Part shown: piece after piece, positions 54,456 through 63,303 of the stretch
Position numbering within the stretch: the stretch's first letter is position 1
Layout: every line of letters begins with the position of its first letter
NCBI GenBank assembly: GCA_947491755.1
Contig: CANLKV010000001.1
Coordinates: 620,001-684,000, forward strand
DNA length: 64,000 bases
From: an uncultured Nonlabens sp.
Lineage (GTDB): Bacteria; Bacteroidota; Bacteroidia; Flavobacteriales; Flavobacteriaceae
Direction of reading: 5' to 3'
Notes under the pieces: generated by a model
What the model was told of the DNA's origin: nothing
The model's database searches: none
What the model saw: the letters and a program-made list of their open reading frames with translations, nothing else
Made by a program: the position numbers and the translations under genes

Positions 54456-55427
54456 ATGAGGTACTTATTATTTATCCTGCCAGTATTATTTTTTTCTTGT
54501 AAAACAGAAAAACAACCAGAAGCAGCAGCGCCACAAGAAGAAGTAAAAATCTATCAAGCAGATTTGGCTTATGAGTATAAAGCCCAATTAGGTGAAGGTG
54601 CTTTATGGAACGCCGCAGCCCAGCAGTTTTATTGGGTTGATATTGAAGGAAAAGAGTTCCATACCTATGATCCCATAAGCAAGAAAGATGAAGTTTATCC
54701 AATGCCATCTCGTGTAGGAACGGTAGTTGGGATAGATGATGTTAGCGCAATGGTAGCGCTTGAGGATGGCATTTACACAGTTGATTTGAATACCAAAGAA
54801 GTGACCTTGTTTTCTGATGCTCATGATACTGAAGTCTCCAGTCGTTTCAATGATGGTAAGGTGGATCCTAACGGCAACCTTTGGGTAGGTTCCATGCCGT
54901 TAGCACAAGATACGGCTACTGGAAAGCTTTACAGAATATCTGCAGATACCACAGCAGTCATCATGCATCGCAATATTGGTATTTCAAATGGTATTGTCTG
55001 GACTCAGGATCAATCGACTATGTATTTTATAGATACCAAAAAGGGGAATATTAGAGCCTTTGATTATAATAGTAACGACAGTTCAATTACGAACGAACGA
55101 GTCGCGGTTGTGGTACCGGAAGAATTAGGTTTTCCAGATGGTATGACGATCGATGAGAACGACCAGCTATGGGTTGGTTTATGGAATGGCGGCATCGTTG
55201 CACACTACGACCCAAATAGCGGCGAGCTGTTATCCAAAGTTGAGGTTCCTGCCCACAATGTGACGGCCTGCGCCTTTGGTGGAGAGAATCTGGATGAATT
55301 ATATATTACAACTGCCCGTGTAGATATGACTGCTGAAGAAAAAGAAAGTTACCCACTAGCGGGATCAGTTTTTGTGGCTCGACCTGGAGCAAGGGGAGTA
55401 ACAGCGGTACCATTTGGTGTGGAGTAA
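54456..55427 (+). CDS. SMP-30/gluconolactonase-family lipoprotein
   Basis: This 323-residue protein has a lipobox (PVLFFSCKT) and the six-bladed propeller of the SMP-30/LRE family. LGEGALWNAAAQQFYWVDIEGKE holds the metal Glu, SSRFNDGKVDPNGNLWVGSM the Asn, and FPDGMTIDENDQLWVGLWNGG the Asp. It should hydrolyse a sugar lactone or related ester in the periplasm. It stands between two duplicated JAB-like/DUF6705 modules and may belong to the ancestral locus rather than to the array. Confidence 0.88.
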   Translation: MRYLLFILPVLFFSCKTEKQPEAAAPQEEVKIYQADLAYEYKAQLGEGALWNAAAQQFYWVDIEGKEFHTYDPISKKDEVYPMPSRVGTVVGIDDVSAMVALEDGIYTVDLNTKEVTLFSDAHDTEVSSRFNDGKVDPNGNLWVGSMPLAQDTATGKLYRISADTTAVIMHRNIGISNGIVWTQDQSTMYFIDTKKGNIRAFDYNSNDSSITNERVAVVVPEELGFPDGMTIDENDQLWVGLWNGGIVAHYDPNSGELLSKVEVPAHNVTACAFGGENLDELYITTARVDMTAEEKESYPLAGSVFVARPGARGVTAVPFGVE

Positions 55428-55492
55428 TGGTTTGAATTGGTTAATTAACAATTCATTAACTTTGATAAAATCACATTTAAATCCCTAAATCC

Positions 55493-55520
55493 CTAAATTT
55501 CAAATATCAAAACCCACCAG
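55493..55520 (+). repeat. 5' leader repeat B (upstream of JAB-like gene 2)
   Basis: CCCTAAATTTCAAATATCAA plus flank, nearly identical to 51275-51302. Confidence 0.75.
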
Positions 55521-57075
55521 ATGATTTGGAATTTAAAATATCGCAGCTATTTTGTTGCGATTTTAGCATGTGCCGTATTAGTTTCTTGTGAGAGGGATGA
55601 AGCGTACAATTCTGAAACGGTAATTGCCCCACTCACCAATGCGGAATTGCTAACCTTCACTCAATTTATTCAAGAAAGCGATTTGGCATATAATGATCTT
55701 CAAGATTATGTGACTAGTGCAAATCATATTACCGTTGATATAGCAAAAAACGCTCCCAATAATAACTACAATTTAGATCCATCAAAAATTTTAAAGTTTA
55801 CACATGCATCAGGTTATGCCTCCTATACGATTCCTTTGAAACAAACTGAGTATAGCGATGTATTAGGTAATATTGTTGTGGAACGCTTGGTGGACGGTAC
55901 AGAGCGAGTAGTACTTATAGAGTACAAATTGAATGACTTGATTTCAAACATTGATAGGGATAATTTTAAGGAAAATATAGTTGCAACTCGTTATACTCGC
56001 TTAACGAATTTTAATACAAGCTTTTTGAACAAGAATGGAGGTATAGATGAGGTTTGTTATGATGTAGTGCTATACATATTGCGGCAATATAGGCGAGAAG
56101 CCTGACGATGAACATCCTACATGCTTCAACGCAGATGGCAGTCCTAAGCCTATATCAACCACCACGGTAATAGATACTGTTTGCCTTCCTGTAGGAGGAG
56201 GTTCTACACCCATGGAGCCTTTTGAAGGAGATCCAGTGGGTGACCCATTTGAAAATGGCTTCTATCCTGTGGACACCTCAGGGAGCAACAGAGGCGGTGG
56301 TGTGCAAAGTAATGATAATTATGAGGATTGCGTTATCAGTGGAAACTTAAATGCAATGCTCAGTGAGAATGGCAATTGTGTATTAGGATTTTCTGGACCC
56401 GTGGTAGGAGATCTATTAAATACACCTAAATTTTGCGACGAAATAGATGAACGCCATAGTACAGAGCCATTTAAGTCAAAACTTGAAAACCTCAATCAGG
56501 AATCAAAGTTTGAACAATTGCAAGAAGAGGGATTTGCGGAATTTGAAGACGGTTCTATGCCAGATTTACCCCAAATTCCGAACAATCCAAGTGGCGTAGT
56601 AGCCATTCTTAGCGCCGCTGCAAAGGGTAATACACATCTTCATCCTAATAAAGTAATGGATGTTGCCACTGGAATAATTTACAACGGTTCAAGGATGTTT
56701 TCTAGAGCAGATCTCTATGCTTTCGCTTTACATTTGAGAATAAGAGATGAAGGCAATCGCCCAGTAGACGAGACGTACGACAAAGTCGTTTCTTCTGAGG
56801 GTATTTACACAATGCGGTTTATAGGAGAAAGTACTCAAATCCCAGACCTTTCTTTTCTTATTGATGAAAACGATATTAATATGGATGGAGAATTTGACAT
56901 GGCGTATGAATATGAGCTCTACCAAAATGCCTTTGGTGTTGAACTTGGCTTTCTAATGTTTTTAGAAGACAATAATATTAATAATATGGAGCTCTACAAA
57001 ACAGACAGAATCACTATGGAAACTAAGAAACTTGAAATCGGGCCTGACAATAAATTAAAAGAAACTAAATGTTAA
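55521..57075 (+). pseudogene. JAB-like domain lipoprotein 2, broken by a frameshift near 56065
   Basis: The first frame gives a lipoprotein start (VLVSCERDE, Cys23) and 194 residues to TGA at 56103-56105. From about 56065 the +1 frame takes over: CYTYCGNIGEKPDDEHPTC, a linker, then to 57075, ending KKLEIGPDNKLKETKC. Together they match the layout of JAB-like gene 1. The C-terminal domain carries THLHPN ... RMFSRADLYAF, an HxHP...FSxxD motif with a longer loop, then VVSSEGIYTMRF. One extra base (or two lost) explains the break. An ATG at 56212 could start a fragment without a signal peptide. The stop overlaps the next gene by seven bases. Confidence 0.75.
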
Positions 57076-57671
57076 GAAATATTATTTTTATTCTGATAAG
57101 TCTTTTTGCGTATTCGTTAACAGTTGCTCAGACAACTATGGGAATTATGGAATACAGTCGGATAAGAGAGGGGTCTGAATTGCCTCTCGATATTCCTGAA
57201 AATGTGGAAAGGATTGCCGATATCGACAATACTTATGCACCATATTTAGGAACCTGGACAGCATCAACAGTGACCGGAAAAATCACGTTTTTTATTTTAG
57301 AAAATCAGCTTGATTACATTGGTAATACAACTATTGATGTCTTGAGAATTCATTATATGGTGGAAGATTTCGATGGTGACGTAATCTTTGATTCTCGCAA
57401 TATGCCACCTAATACATTTTCTGGTTTCAACGGACGTTATTTCAAATCTGACGGTAGTTATGTTGGAAGATGGTATCACGCTGGTGTTGCTGGTTCTCGT
57501 TGTAATTCATCCGGTTTTTTTTCCATTAAATTGTCTAGGGATCTCTTTTTAGGCGATACACTGGACTTTTCTTACATTTTTGGTCGAGATATGGGTCATA
57601 TTTCTTGTAGTGATGGGTATAATATTCCGCCGTTACCAAAAGACCAAACAGTGACATTTAGTAGACCGTAA
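57069..57671 (+). CDS. DUF6705-like exported protein 3, immunity-like
   Basis: This 200-residue protein has a signal peptide (ISLFAYSLTVAQ) and the same overall layout as the other DUF6705 copies (PYLGTWTASTVTGKITFFILENQ), but it is the most divergent of the four. Its ATG lies inside the last codons of JAB-like gene 2 (7-base overlap), which implies translational coupling, as in toxin-immunity pairs. The reading frame is intact. Confidence 0.7.
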   Translation: MLRNIIFILISLFAYSLTVAQTTMGIMEYSRIREGSELPLDIPENVERIADIDNTYAPYLGTWTASTVTGKITFFILENQLDYIGNTTIDVLRIHYMVEDFDGDVIFDSRNMPPNTFSGFNGRYFKSDGSYVGRWYHAGVAGSRCNSSGFFSIKLSRDLFLGDTLDFSYIFGRDMGHISCSDGYNIPPLPKDQTVTFSRP

Positions 57672-57728
57672 AGTGATTACCTTAAACGAGTAGAATCAAA
57701 GGTTTGTTTTAATTTGAAGTAAACCTTG

Positions 57729-58627
57729 CTCAATGAGAATGGCAATTGTTTATCAAAATTTTCTAGACCGGTGGTAGATAATATATGAAATACACCTAAA
57801 TTTTCCGAAGAAATAGATGAGCGCCATAGCACAGAGCCATTTAAGTCAAAACTTGAAAACCTCAATCAGGAATCAAAGTTCGATACACCACAGGAAGAAT
57901 GCTTTGCAGAATTCAATAGTGGTACGATAGGTGATTTACCACAAGATCCTAGGTATCCTGCCAGTGTGGTCGCTATAACCTCTGATGTGGTTAAGGGCCA
58001 GACCCACAATCATCCAAATTTTATACTTGATTCAGAAACAGGGAAAAAACTTAAAACGTATAAGATATTTTCACGAGGTGATGTAGCAGGATTTGGTGAC
58101 CTTCTTAATGCAAGAGCAAATGGGCAACAACCATTAAATCAGACTTATGATAAAGTGGTTTCTTCCGATGGTATTTACACATTAAGGTTTAACGGTAATG
58201 ATGATCAAATACCAGATTTGTCGGCTATTGATAGCGAGTTGGATGCAAATGAGAATGGAAAAGAAGATACTTTTGAAGCATACGAACTTTATCAATTAGG
58301 TTTTGGCACAGATGGTGGTTTTCTAATGTTCATGATACGGAAGTTCCCAATTCAATTATTGCAAATAATTATAGATTTCATCAAACTGTTAATTTAGGAA
58401 TGACACCAGAGCAGATAAAAAAGGATAAGGAGGTTTATAAAAAAGCAATAGAGAAAGCACGCAACCAGAGTACGCTAGAAACGATAGCCTTAAAACAATT
58501 AAAAAAAATGGGATTACAACTGTTTAAAACTACAAGAGTTCATTCAGGCTGGGAACAATTGACTATGGACGTAGATTCAATTAATTCAGAAGACCCACAA
58601 CTGGGGACACCAATTTCTTGTAACTAA
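57729..58627 (+). pseudogene. Truncated JAB-like module 3 (C-terminal part only, stop and frameshift)
   Basis: Homology to JAB-like gene 2 begins at about 57729 without a start codon or lipoprotein part. Stretches are almost identical at DNA level (57836-57880 against 56463-56507). TGA at 57786-57788 breaks the frame, the domain then reads THNHPNFILD ... YKIFSRGDVAGF and VVSSDGIYTLRF, and near 58331 one base is missing. After that the frame at 58400-58627 continues (MTPEQIKKDKEVYKKAIE ... LQLFKTT). It is a displaced C-terminal module, comparable to orphan toxin tips in Rhs/CDI loci. Confidence 0.75.
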
Positions 58628-58641
58628 AAATTTTGATTAAA

Positions 58642-59220
58642 ATGAGACATATACTATTGATACTTTTTACTTGCACCTGTCTGTACTCTTGTATGGCACA
58701 AACCTACCCAATGGAAAGTGATGAATTAATTGCAAATATTCCTGGATTATACTTTAAAGATACCAACAACAATTTGGATAAATTTGAAGGGACTTGGGTA
58801 TATGAAGATACTAATAGCAAGCTCAAGGTTGTCCTCAAAAAGGTCGACGACTATGAGTATGCTGGTTTTTTCTCTGACGTGATTCTAGGCAATTACATTT
58901 ATGAGGAAAATGGAGTGGAAGTGATTAACACTTTAACAAATCCAGCTGTATCTCAGGGATCAGATGACATATACCATATTGAAATGTATGGCTTCAAAAA
59001 TTCCTCTAAACTTGTGGGCGATTTTGAAGACCCTATACGTAGTAAATGGACTAATTATACTCTTTATTTGACTCAGGAGGAAATTACACGCCCCATGAAC
59101 ACCCAACAAACCTTATTATGGAATGTTCGAATATATTCATTTTATAATCCACAAGGTGATCCTGACGCTAGACAAGAACGTCGTGTTCCTAGCTTATTGA
59201 CGTTGATAAAGGTAGAATAG
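58642..59220 (+). CDS. DUF6705-type lipoprotein 4, immunity-like
   Basis: From ATG 58642 this gives 192 residues with a lipobox (TCTCLYSCMA). The core is almost the same as copy 2 (KDTNNNLDKFEGTWVYED, SDVILGNYIYEENGVEVINTLTNPA, GSDDIYHIEMYGFKN). It starts 14 bases after the end of JAB-like module 3 and is convergent with fabD, 42 bases away. This DUF6705-fabD junction is the source of the fabD fragment at 53444. Confidence 0.78.
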   Translation: MRHILLILFTCTCLYSCMAQTYPMESDELIANIPGLYFKDTNNNLDKFEGTWVYEDTNSKLKVVLKKVDDYEYAGFFSDVILGNYIYEENGVEVINTLTNPAVSQGSDDIYHIEMYGFKNSSKLVGDFEDPIRSKWTNYTLYLTQEEITRPMNTQQTLLWNVRIYSFYNPQGDPDARQERRVPSLLTLIKVE

Positions 59221-59262
59221 TGCCGCTCAAATGATTTTATTGCTCTGCGGCAAACTATAATT

Positions 59263-60144
59263 TTAAACACTTGCTTGCGACACGGGAATATTGCGATCGA
59301 TCTTTCCTATCATTCCTTGCAAGGCTTTTCCAGGGCCTACTTCGATAAATTCCGTAGCGCCATCTTTGATCATTTCCTGGATGGATTGCGTCCATTTTAC
59401 GGGAGCAGTCAATTGAAACAACAAGTTGGTCACGATATCATCAATTTCCTTAACCGCAAATGTGCTTACGTTTTGATAAATAGGGCAGGTAGGCTTAAAA
59501 AACTGGGTCTTGTATATAGCTTCCGCCAGGCGCTCTCTGGCTGGTTCCATTAAAGGTGAGTGAAATGCACCGCCTACAGGCAACACGAGTGCACGTCTAG
59601 CTCCTTTTTCTTTTAATTTTTCACAAGCCTTTTCTACTGCTGGAACCTCGCCCGAGATGACTAACTGGCCAGGGCAATTGTAATTTGCAGCGACCACCAC
59701 ACCCTTTATATCACCGCATACTTGCTCTACTATAGTATCTTCTAGTCCTATAATCGCTGCCATTGTGCTAGGATTTTGCTCACAGGCATCTTGCATGGCA
59801 AGGGCCCGCTCACTCACCAGGCGCAATCCATCCTCAAAACTTAGGGCGCCTATAGCCGTTAGTGCACTTAATTCGCCCAGGCTGTGACCAGCTACCATAT
59901 CTGGATTGAAATGGTCTCCCATGACTTTAGCCAGGATAACAGAATGTAAGAATACGGCAGGTTGAGTCACTTTAGTTTCCTTAAGCTCTTCAGTCGTACC
60001 TTCAAACATAATTTTTGCAATGTCAAATCCTAAAATTTCATTTGCCTTGTTAAATAGTTCTCGAGCCTCTTCAAAATGATCGTATAGATCTTTTCCCATT
60101 CCTGTAAATTGTGCACCCTGGCCAGGAAATACGTATGCTTTCAT
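59263..60144 (-). CDS. fabD: Malonyl-CoA:acyl-carrier-protein transacylase
   Basis: This 293-residue enzyme loads malonyl groups onto ACP for fatty-acid synthesis. It has the N-terminal FPGQGAQFTGMGKDLYD, the nucleophile Ser in AGHSLGELSAL, the Arg region (SERALAMQDA), and the catalytic His in VGGAFHSPLMEPA. Its length is usual. Its 3' end has been copied to 53.44 kb. Transcription is towards the accessory region. Confidence 0.96.
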   Translation of the reverse strand: MKAYVFPGQGAQFTGMGKDLYDHFEEARELFNKANEILGFDIAKIMFEGTTEELKETKVTQPAVFLHSVILAKVMGDHFNPDMVAGHSLGELSALTAIGALSFEDGLRLVSERALAMQDACEQNPSTMAAIIGLEDTIVEQVCGDIKGVVVAANYNCPGQLVISGEVPAVEKACEKLKEKGARRALVLPVGGAFHSPLMEPARERLAEAIYKTQFFKPTCPIYQNVSTFAVKEIDDIVTNLLFQLTAPVKWTQSIQEMIKDGATEFIEVGPGKALQGMIGKIDRNIPVSQASV

Positions 60145-60240
60145 GTGTCTGTATTCTTAATAATGTTCAAAAATAAGAATTGCTTGTGTAGTACAGGCCA
60201 TTCTAGTTTTTGTATTTAAATCTGGTGTTTGATCAGTTGT

Positions 60241-61152
60241 TTATTTACGCAGCCAGGTCTCGTAGTCAAATGCAAAGGCATGCTTATCATCGATGGTATG
60301 CGACTCCTTTTTGACTAACTGCCAGTTGGTACTATCAATTTTTGGAAAATACGTATCTGCCTCAAAAGTGCCGTGTACTCGCGTTAGTTCAATCTTATCG
60401 GCATATGGCATCCCCAGATTATAAATCTCACCACCACCTATGATATATGGGCTCACATCATTACCTGTAGCAGCAATAGCAGTATCCATATCATGAACAA
60501 TAATCGCATGCTCGCTGGTGTAGTTTTTATCCCTGGTAATGACAATGTGGGTGCGATTAGGCAGTGGCTTTTTGAACCCTTCAAAAGTCTTGCGTCCCAT
60601 GATAATATGATGACCAGTAGTTAAGGCCTTAAATCGCTTAAAATCGTCTGGTAAATGCCATACCAGATCGCCGTTCTTACCTAATTCGTTATTGCTACCA
60701 GCAGCAGCGATCATGGTAATGGTGCGTTGCACCGGTGCCTCACTCAGTGTAGGATTATTAACTTTAGTCTCAGGTAAAGGATGTGTTTTGGCCACTTTTT
60801 TCTCGAGTTTTTCTATGGCATCCATTTGTTTTTGAACCAGACGCTCGTATTGTCTTTTTTCCCATTCTGGTCCTAGAATGCGTTTAGTTATAAAGACGTT
60901 GAAGGCGTGGTATATCAAAAAAAGCAACCAGACAAAAATGATCCATACCCACCAGTCAATTTTAAACAGCTGGGGCATTTCTTGTTTAATCAGTACCTGA
61001 CTAGCGAGAATCAAGCCTAGTGATCCCACAAGAAACACAATAAAATGTGTAAATAAACCGCGGCGTTGCTTGATGCGCAACCGGGCATTTTCAATCATCT
61101 CCTTTTGTAGAGGATCAATAGCTGTTGCTGATTTTTTATTGTTACCGAACAT
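60241..61152 (-). CDS. folA: Dihydrofolate reductase fused to an N-terminal 2TM domain
   Basis: The first about 100 residues form a 2TM domain: two membrane helices (THFIVFLVGSLGLILASQVL and DWWVWIIFVWLLFLIYHAF) after a charged helix (ARLRIKQRRGLFTH), ending GPEWEKRQYERL. After a linker (to about 140) comes a complete dihydrofolate reductase: TMIAAAGSNNELGKNGDLVWHLPDDFKRFKALT, with the catalytic Asp, IIMGRKTFEGF, YIIGGGEIY and ADTYFPKID. It makes tetrahydrofolate with NADPH. In many flavobacteria these are separate neighbouring genes; here one open frame of 303 residues joins them, giving a membrane-anchored enzyme. Confidence 0.92.
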   Translation of the reverse strand: MFGNNKKSATAIDPLQKEMIENARLRIKQRRGLFTHFIVFLVGSLGLILASQVLIKQEMPQLFKIDWWVWIIFVWLLFLIYHAFNVFITKRILGPEWEKRQYERLVQKQMDAIEKLEKKVAKTHPLPETKVNNPTLSEAPVQRTITMIAAAGSNNELGKNGDLVWHLPDDFKRFKALTTGHHIIMGRKTFEGFKKPLPNRTHIVITRDKNYTSEHAIIVHDMDTAIAATGNDVSPYIIGGGEIYNLGMPYADKIELTRVHGTFEADTYFPKIDSTNWQLVKKESHTIDDKHAFAFDYETWLRK

Positions 61153-61208
61153 TGGATTACATTTATAAACAAATTTAAAGATTACAAGCGCTACAACTCT
61201 TACCCTTT

Positions 61209-62282
61209 ATGTATAATTTAAAACAGCGGTATCCCATTTTGCAAAATTGTACCTACTTGAATACCGCTGCAAATGGTTTAATGAGCCAGCAATTACTGGA
61301 CTATCGAACAAGTTTACTAGAGACTTATAGAGATCAAGCCAGCTTATTCACAGACCAACGCGATTTTATATTTAACCAGGTAAGAACTAGAGTGGCCAGT
61401 TTTATTGACGCTGCGCCTAGTGAGACTGCACTAGTGCCTAATTTTTCTACAGCATTTCTCAATCTATTACAACTATTACCACGGTCAGGGCGTTTTTTAC
61501 TATTGCAGGACGATTATCCGTCGATCAATTGGGCGGTTCAATCTTATGGTTTTGAATGCCATTATGTGGTAATTGATACTGCGCTAGAAGATCGTATTCT
61601 AGATGCCTGTCATAAGCATCAGCCCGATTATCTGGCCTTATCCCTAGTGCAATATATTTCGGGAATACGCATTGATTTGGATTTTCTTAAAGAACTCAAA
61701 TTGCAGTTTCCGCGTCTGGTAATCATCGCAGACGCTACACAGTTTGTAGGGATAGAAGAATTTCGCTTTCGCGAAAGCGGAATAGATATACTCGCTGCCT
61801 CTTGCTACAAATGGCTCAATGCGGGTCAAGGTAATGGGTTCATCACATTTAAAGAATCTGTTGTGCCTCGCATCAAACCTGATTTTGTAACATGGAGTCC
61901 AGATCGTGAGTTTTCTAACGCACGCGGTAGTTTTATGGGACTGTTTGAGCCAGGACACCTAGACATCATTTCTTTTCAAGGGCTGAGACATGCTATAGAT
62001 TTTGTAAATGATTATGGGATAGAGGCTATTCAGCGAAACATCAATACGCTAGCAGGTGCAGCGCATCAAGCCTTTACAGATCGGGATTTGCTAGACAGGA
62101 GTGTGGTGAAGCGCGCTGCTGCATCGCCCATATTTAATATTGAGGGAGATCACAAATTATTTGAAAAACTCAAGCAGGAAAATATCATATGCTCCTTGCG
62201 TGGGCCAGGTATACGTGTAAGTTTTTCCTACTACAATACAACGATAGACCTCCATAGGCTTCTAGATATTATTGATTCCTAG
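61209..62282 (+). CDS. Class V (cysteine-desulfurase-like) aminotransferase
   Basis: This 357-residue PLP enzyme has the class V N-terminus (CTYLNTAANGLMSQQLLDY), an IADATQFVGI cofactor Asp, and the Schiff-base Lys in ASCYKWLNAGQGNGFI. Active-site details do not identify cysteine desulfurase, and no Fe-S cluster genes are near. A perfect palindrome encodes FRFRES just after the cofactor Asp segment. The substrate is unknown. It is divergent from the DHFR fusion gene with 56 bases between. Confidence 0.85.
   Translation: MYNLKQRYPILQNCTYLNTAANGLMSQQLLDYRTSLLETYRDQASLFTDQRDFIFNQVRTRVASFIDAAPSETALVPNFSTAFLNLLQLLPRSGRFLLLQDDYPSINWAVQSYGFECHYVVIDTALEDRILDACHKHQPDYLALSLVQYISGIRIDLDFLKELKLQFPRLVIIADATQFVGIEEFRFRESGIDILAASCYKWLNAGQGNGFITFKESVVPRIKPDFVTWSPDREFSNARGSFMGLFEPGHLDIISFQGLRHAIDFVNDYGIEAIQRNINTLAGAAHQAFTDRDLLDRSVVKRAAASPIFNIEGDHKLFEKLKQENIICSLRGPGIRVSFSYYNTTIDLHRLLDIIDS
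61764..61779. repeat. CGCTTTCGCGAAAGCG palindrome, copy 10 (in aminotransferase gene)
   Basis: Perfect copy encoding RFRES. Confidence 0.95.
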
Positions 62283-62433
62283 TAAAGCTTGTTGCCGATT
62301 GCTCTAAAATCCTCATTTTCAGAATTTAATTATGTAGCACGACACGTAGTTTTAACACATAGTCGATAAAAACTATGTTAAAATGCGCTTTTTATCGTTT
62401 AATGTCTTAATTTAGTGTTTACCAAGACTATCT

Positions 62434-63249
62434 ATGAAACATCTAATTATTAGCGGTTTCTTACTTTTGAGCATTATGGGAGGTGCTGCTCAAGTAGGAC
62501 TCAATACCACCGCGCCGCAAGCAGCCCTAGATATTAATACTACTGATACAGGAGTATTGTTACCTCGTGTAACACTTACCTCACTTACTAGTGCATCGCC
62601 GATTATTAACCCTAATCCATTAGCAACATCACTAGTAGATGGTACCCTGGTATGGAATACGGGTACTGGTGCAGTGAGTGATGCTGGCTTTTATTACTGG
62701 CAAGGTGGGCGCTGGAATAAGGTCATCAACGCCGCTGAAAAGCAAGTAGCCTTTGGCACTATTTTGATTACCGCCACCGGTGCGGTTAATGTTACTGGTG
62801 TGGGTTTTCAACCAGCAAGTGTAGAATTTATAGGGATTAATCGGGTACAGGGAGTTAATAATGGAGCTTATAGATCATCCGATAATAATTCTAATGATGT
62901 GCGTATGGCTGGCGGTTTTACTACCGGTTATGCGGTAAATAATGGTGGTACGATAATTCAACAAGCGATAGCTACGGGAATGAGTGGTTCAAGTATTAAC
63001 AATATAGGTACTTACTCTTCCACCTCACACTGTATTGCAGCCTTTTTTGTAAATAATAACGGCGAGCCTATTCACGATAATGGAACTAATAATAATGGCA
63101 GTGATAGTCAAGAAGGCTTAATAAGAGCTTCTTTGACCTCATTCAACGCTGATGGTTTTTCCCTAAATGTGGATCGTTTTCTTGCAGGGGCTTCTAACAA
63201 TGATAGATTGAATCAAATTGTAGTTGTCTATAAAGCTTATAGACGATAA
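62434..63249 (+). CDS. Secreted protein, flavobacterial cell-surface type
   Basis: This 271-residue protein has a signal peptide (MKHLIISGFLLLSIMGGAAQ), then a start typical of flavobacterial exported proteins (VGLNTTAPQAALDINTTDTGVLLPRVTL ... DGTLVWNTGTGAVSDAGFYYWQGGRWNKV). An N/G/T-rich beta region without known motifs follows. There is no T9SS domain at the C-terminus (VVVYKAYRR). Function unknown. Confidence 0.7.
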   Translation: MKHLIISGFLLLSIMGGAAQVGLNTTAPQAALDINTTDTGVLLPRVTLTSLTSASPIINPNPLATSLVDGTLVWNTGTGAVSDAGFYYWQGGRWNKVINAAEKQVAFGTILITATGAVNVTGVGFQPASVEFIGINRVQGVNNGAYRSSDNNSNDVRMAGGFTTGYAVNNGGTIIQQAIATGMSGSSINNIGTYSSTSHCIAAFFVNNNGEPIHDNGTNNNGSDSQEGLIRASLTSFNADGFSLNVDRFLAGASNNDRLNQIVVVYKAYRR

Positions 63250-63303
63250 AGCTTTATTCTTAATACAATAGGGGTTTGTAAGGATAGAATTTATACCAGT
63301 ATT

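Noticed and set aside
56212..57075. JAB-like gene 2 as a complete independent protein from ATG 56212
   Set aside because: It would lack a signal peptide, and the preceding bases in the same frame encode a Cys-rich stretch that continues the upstream lipoprotein after a single frameshift.
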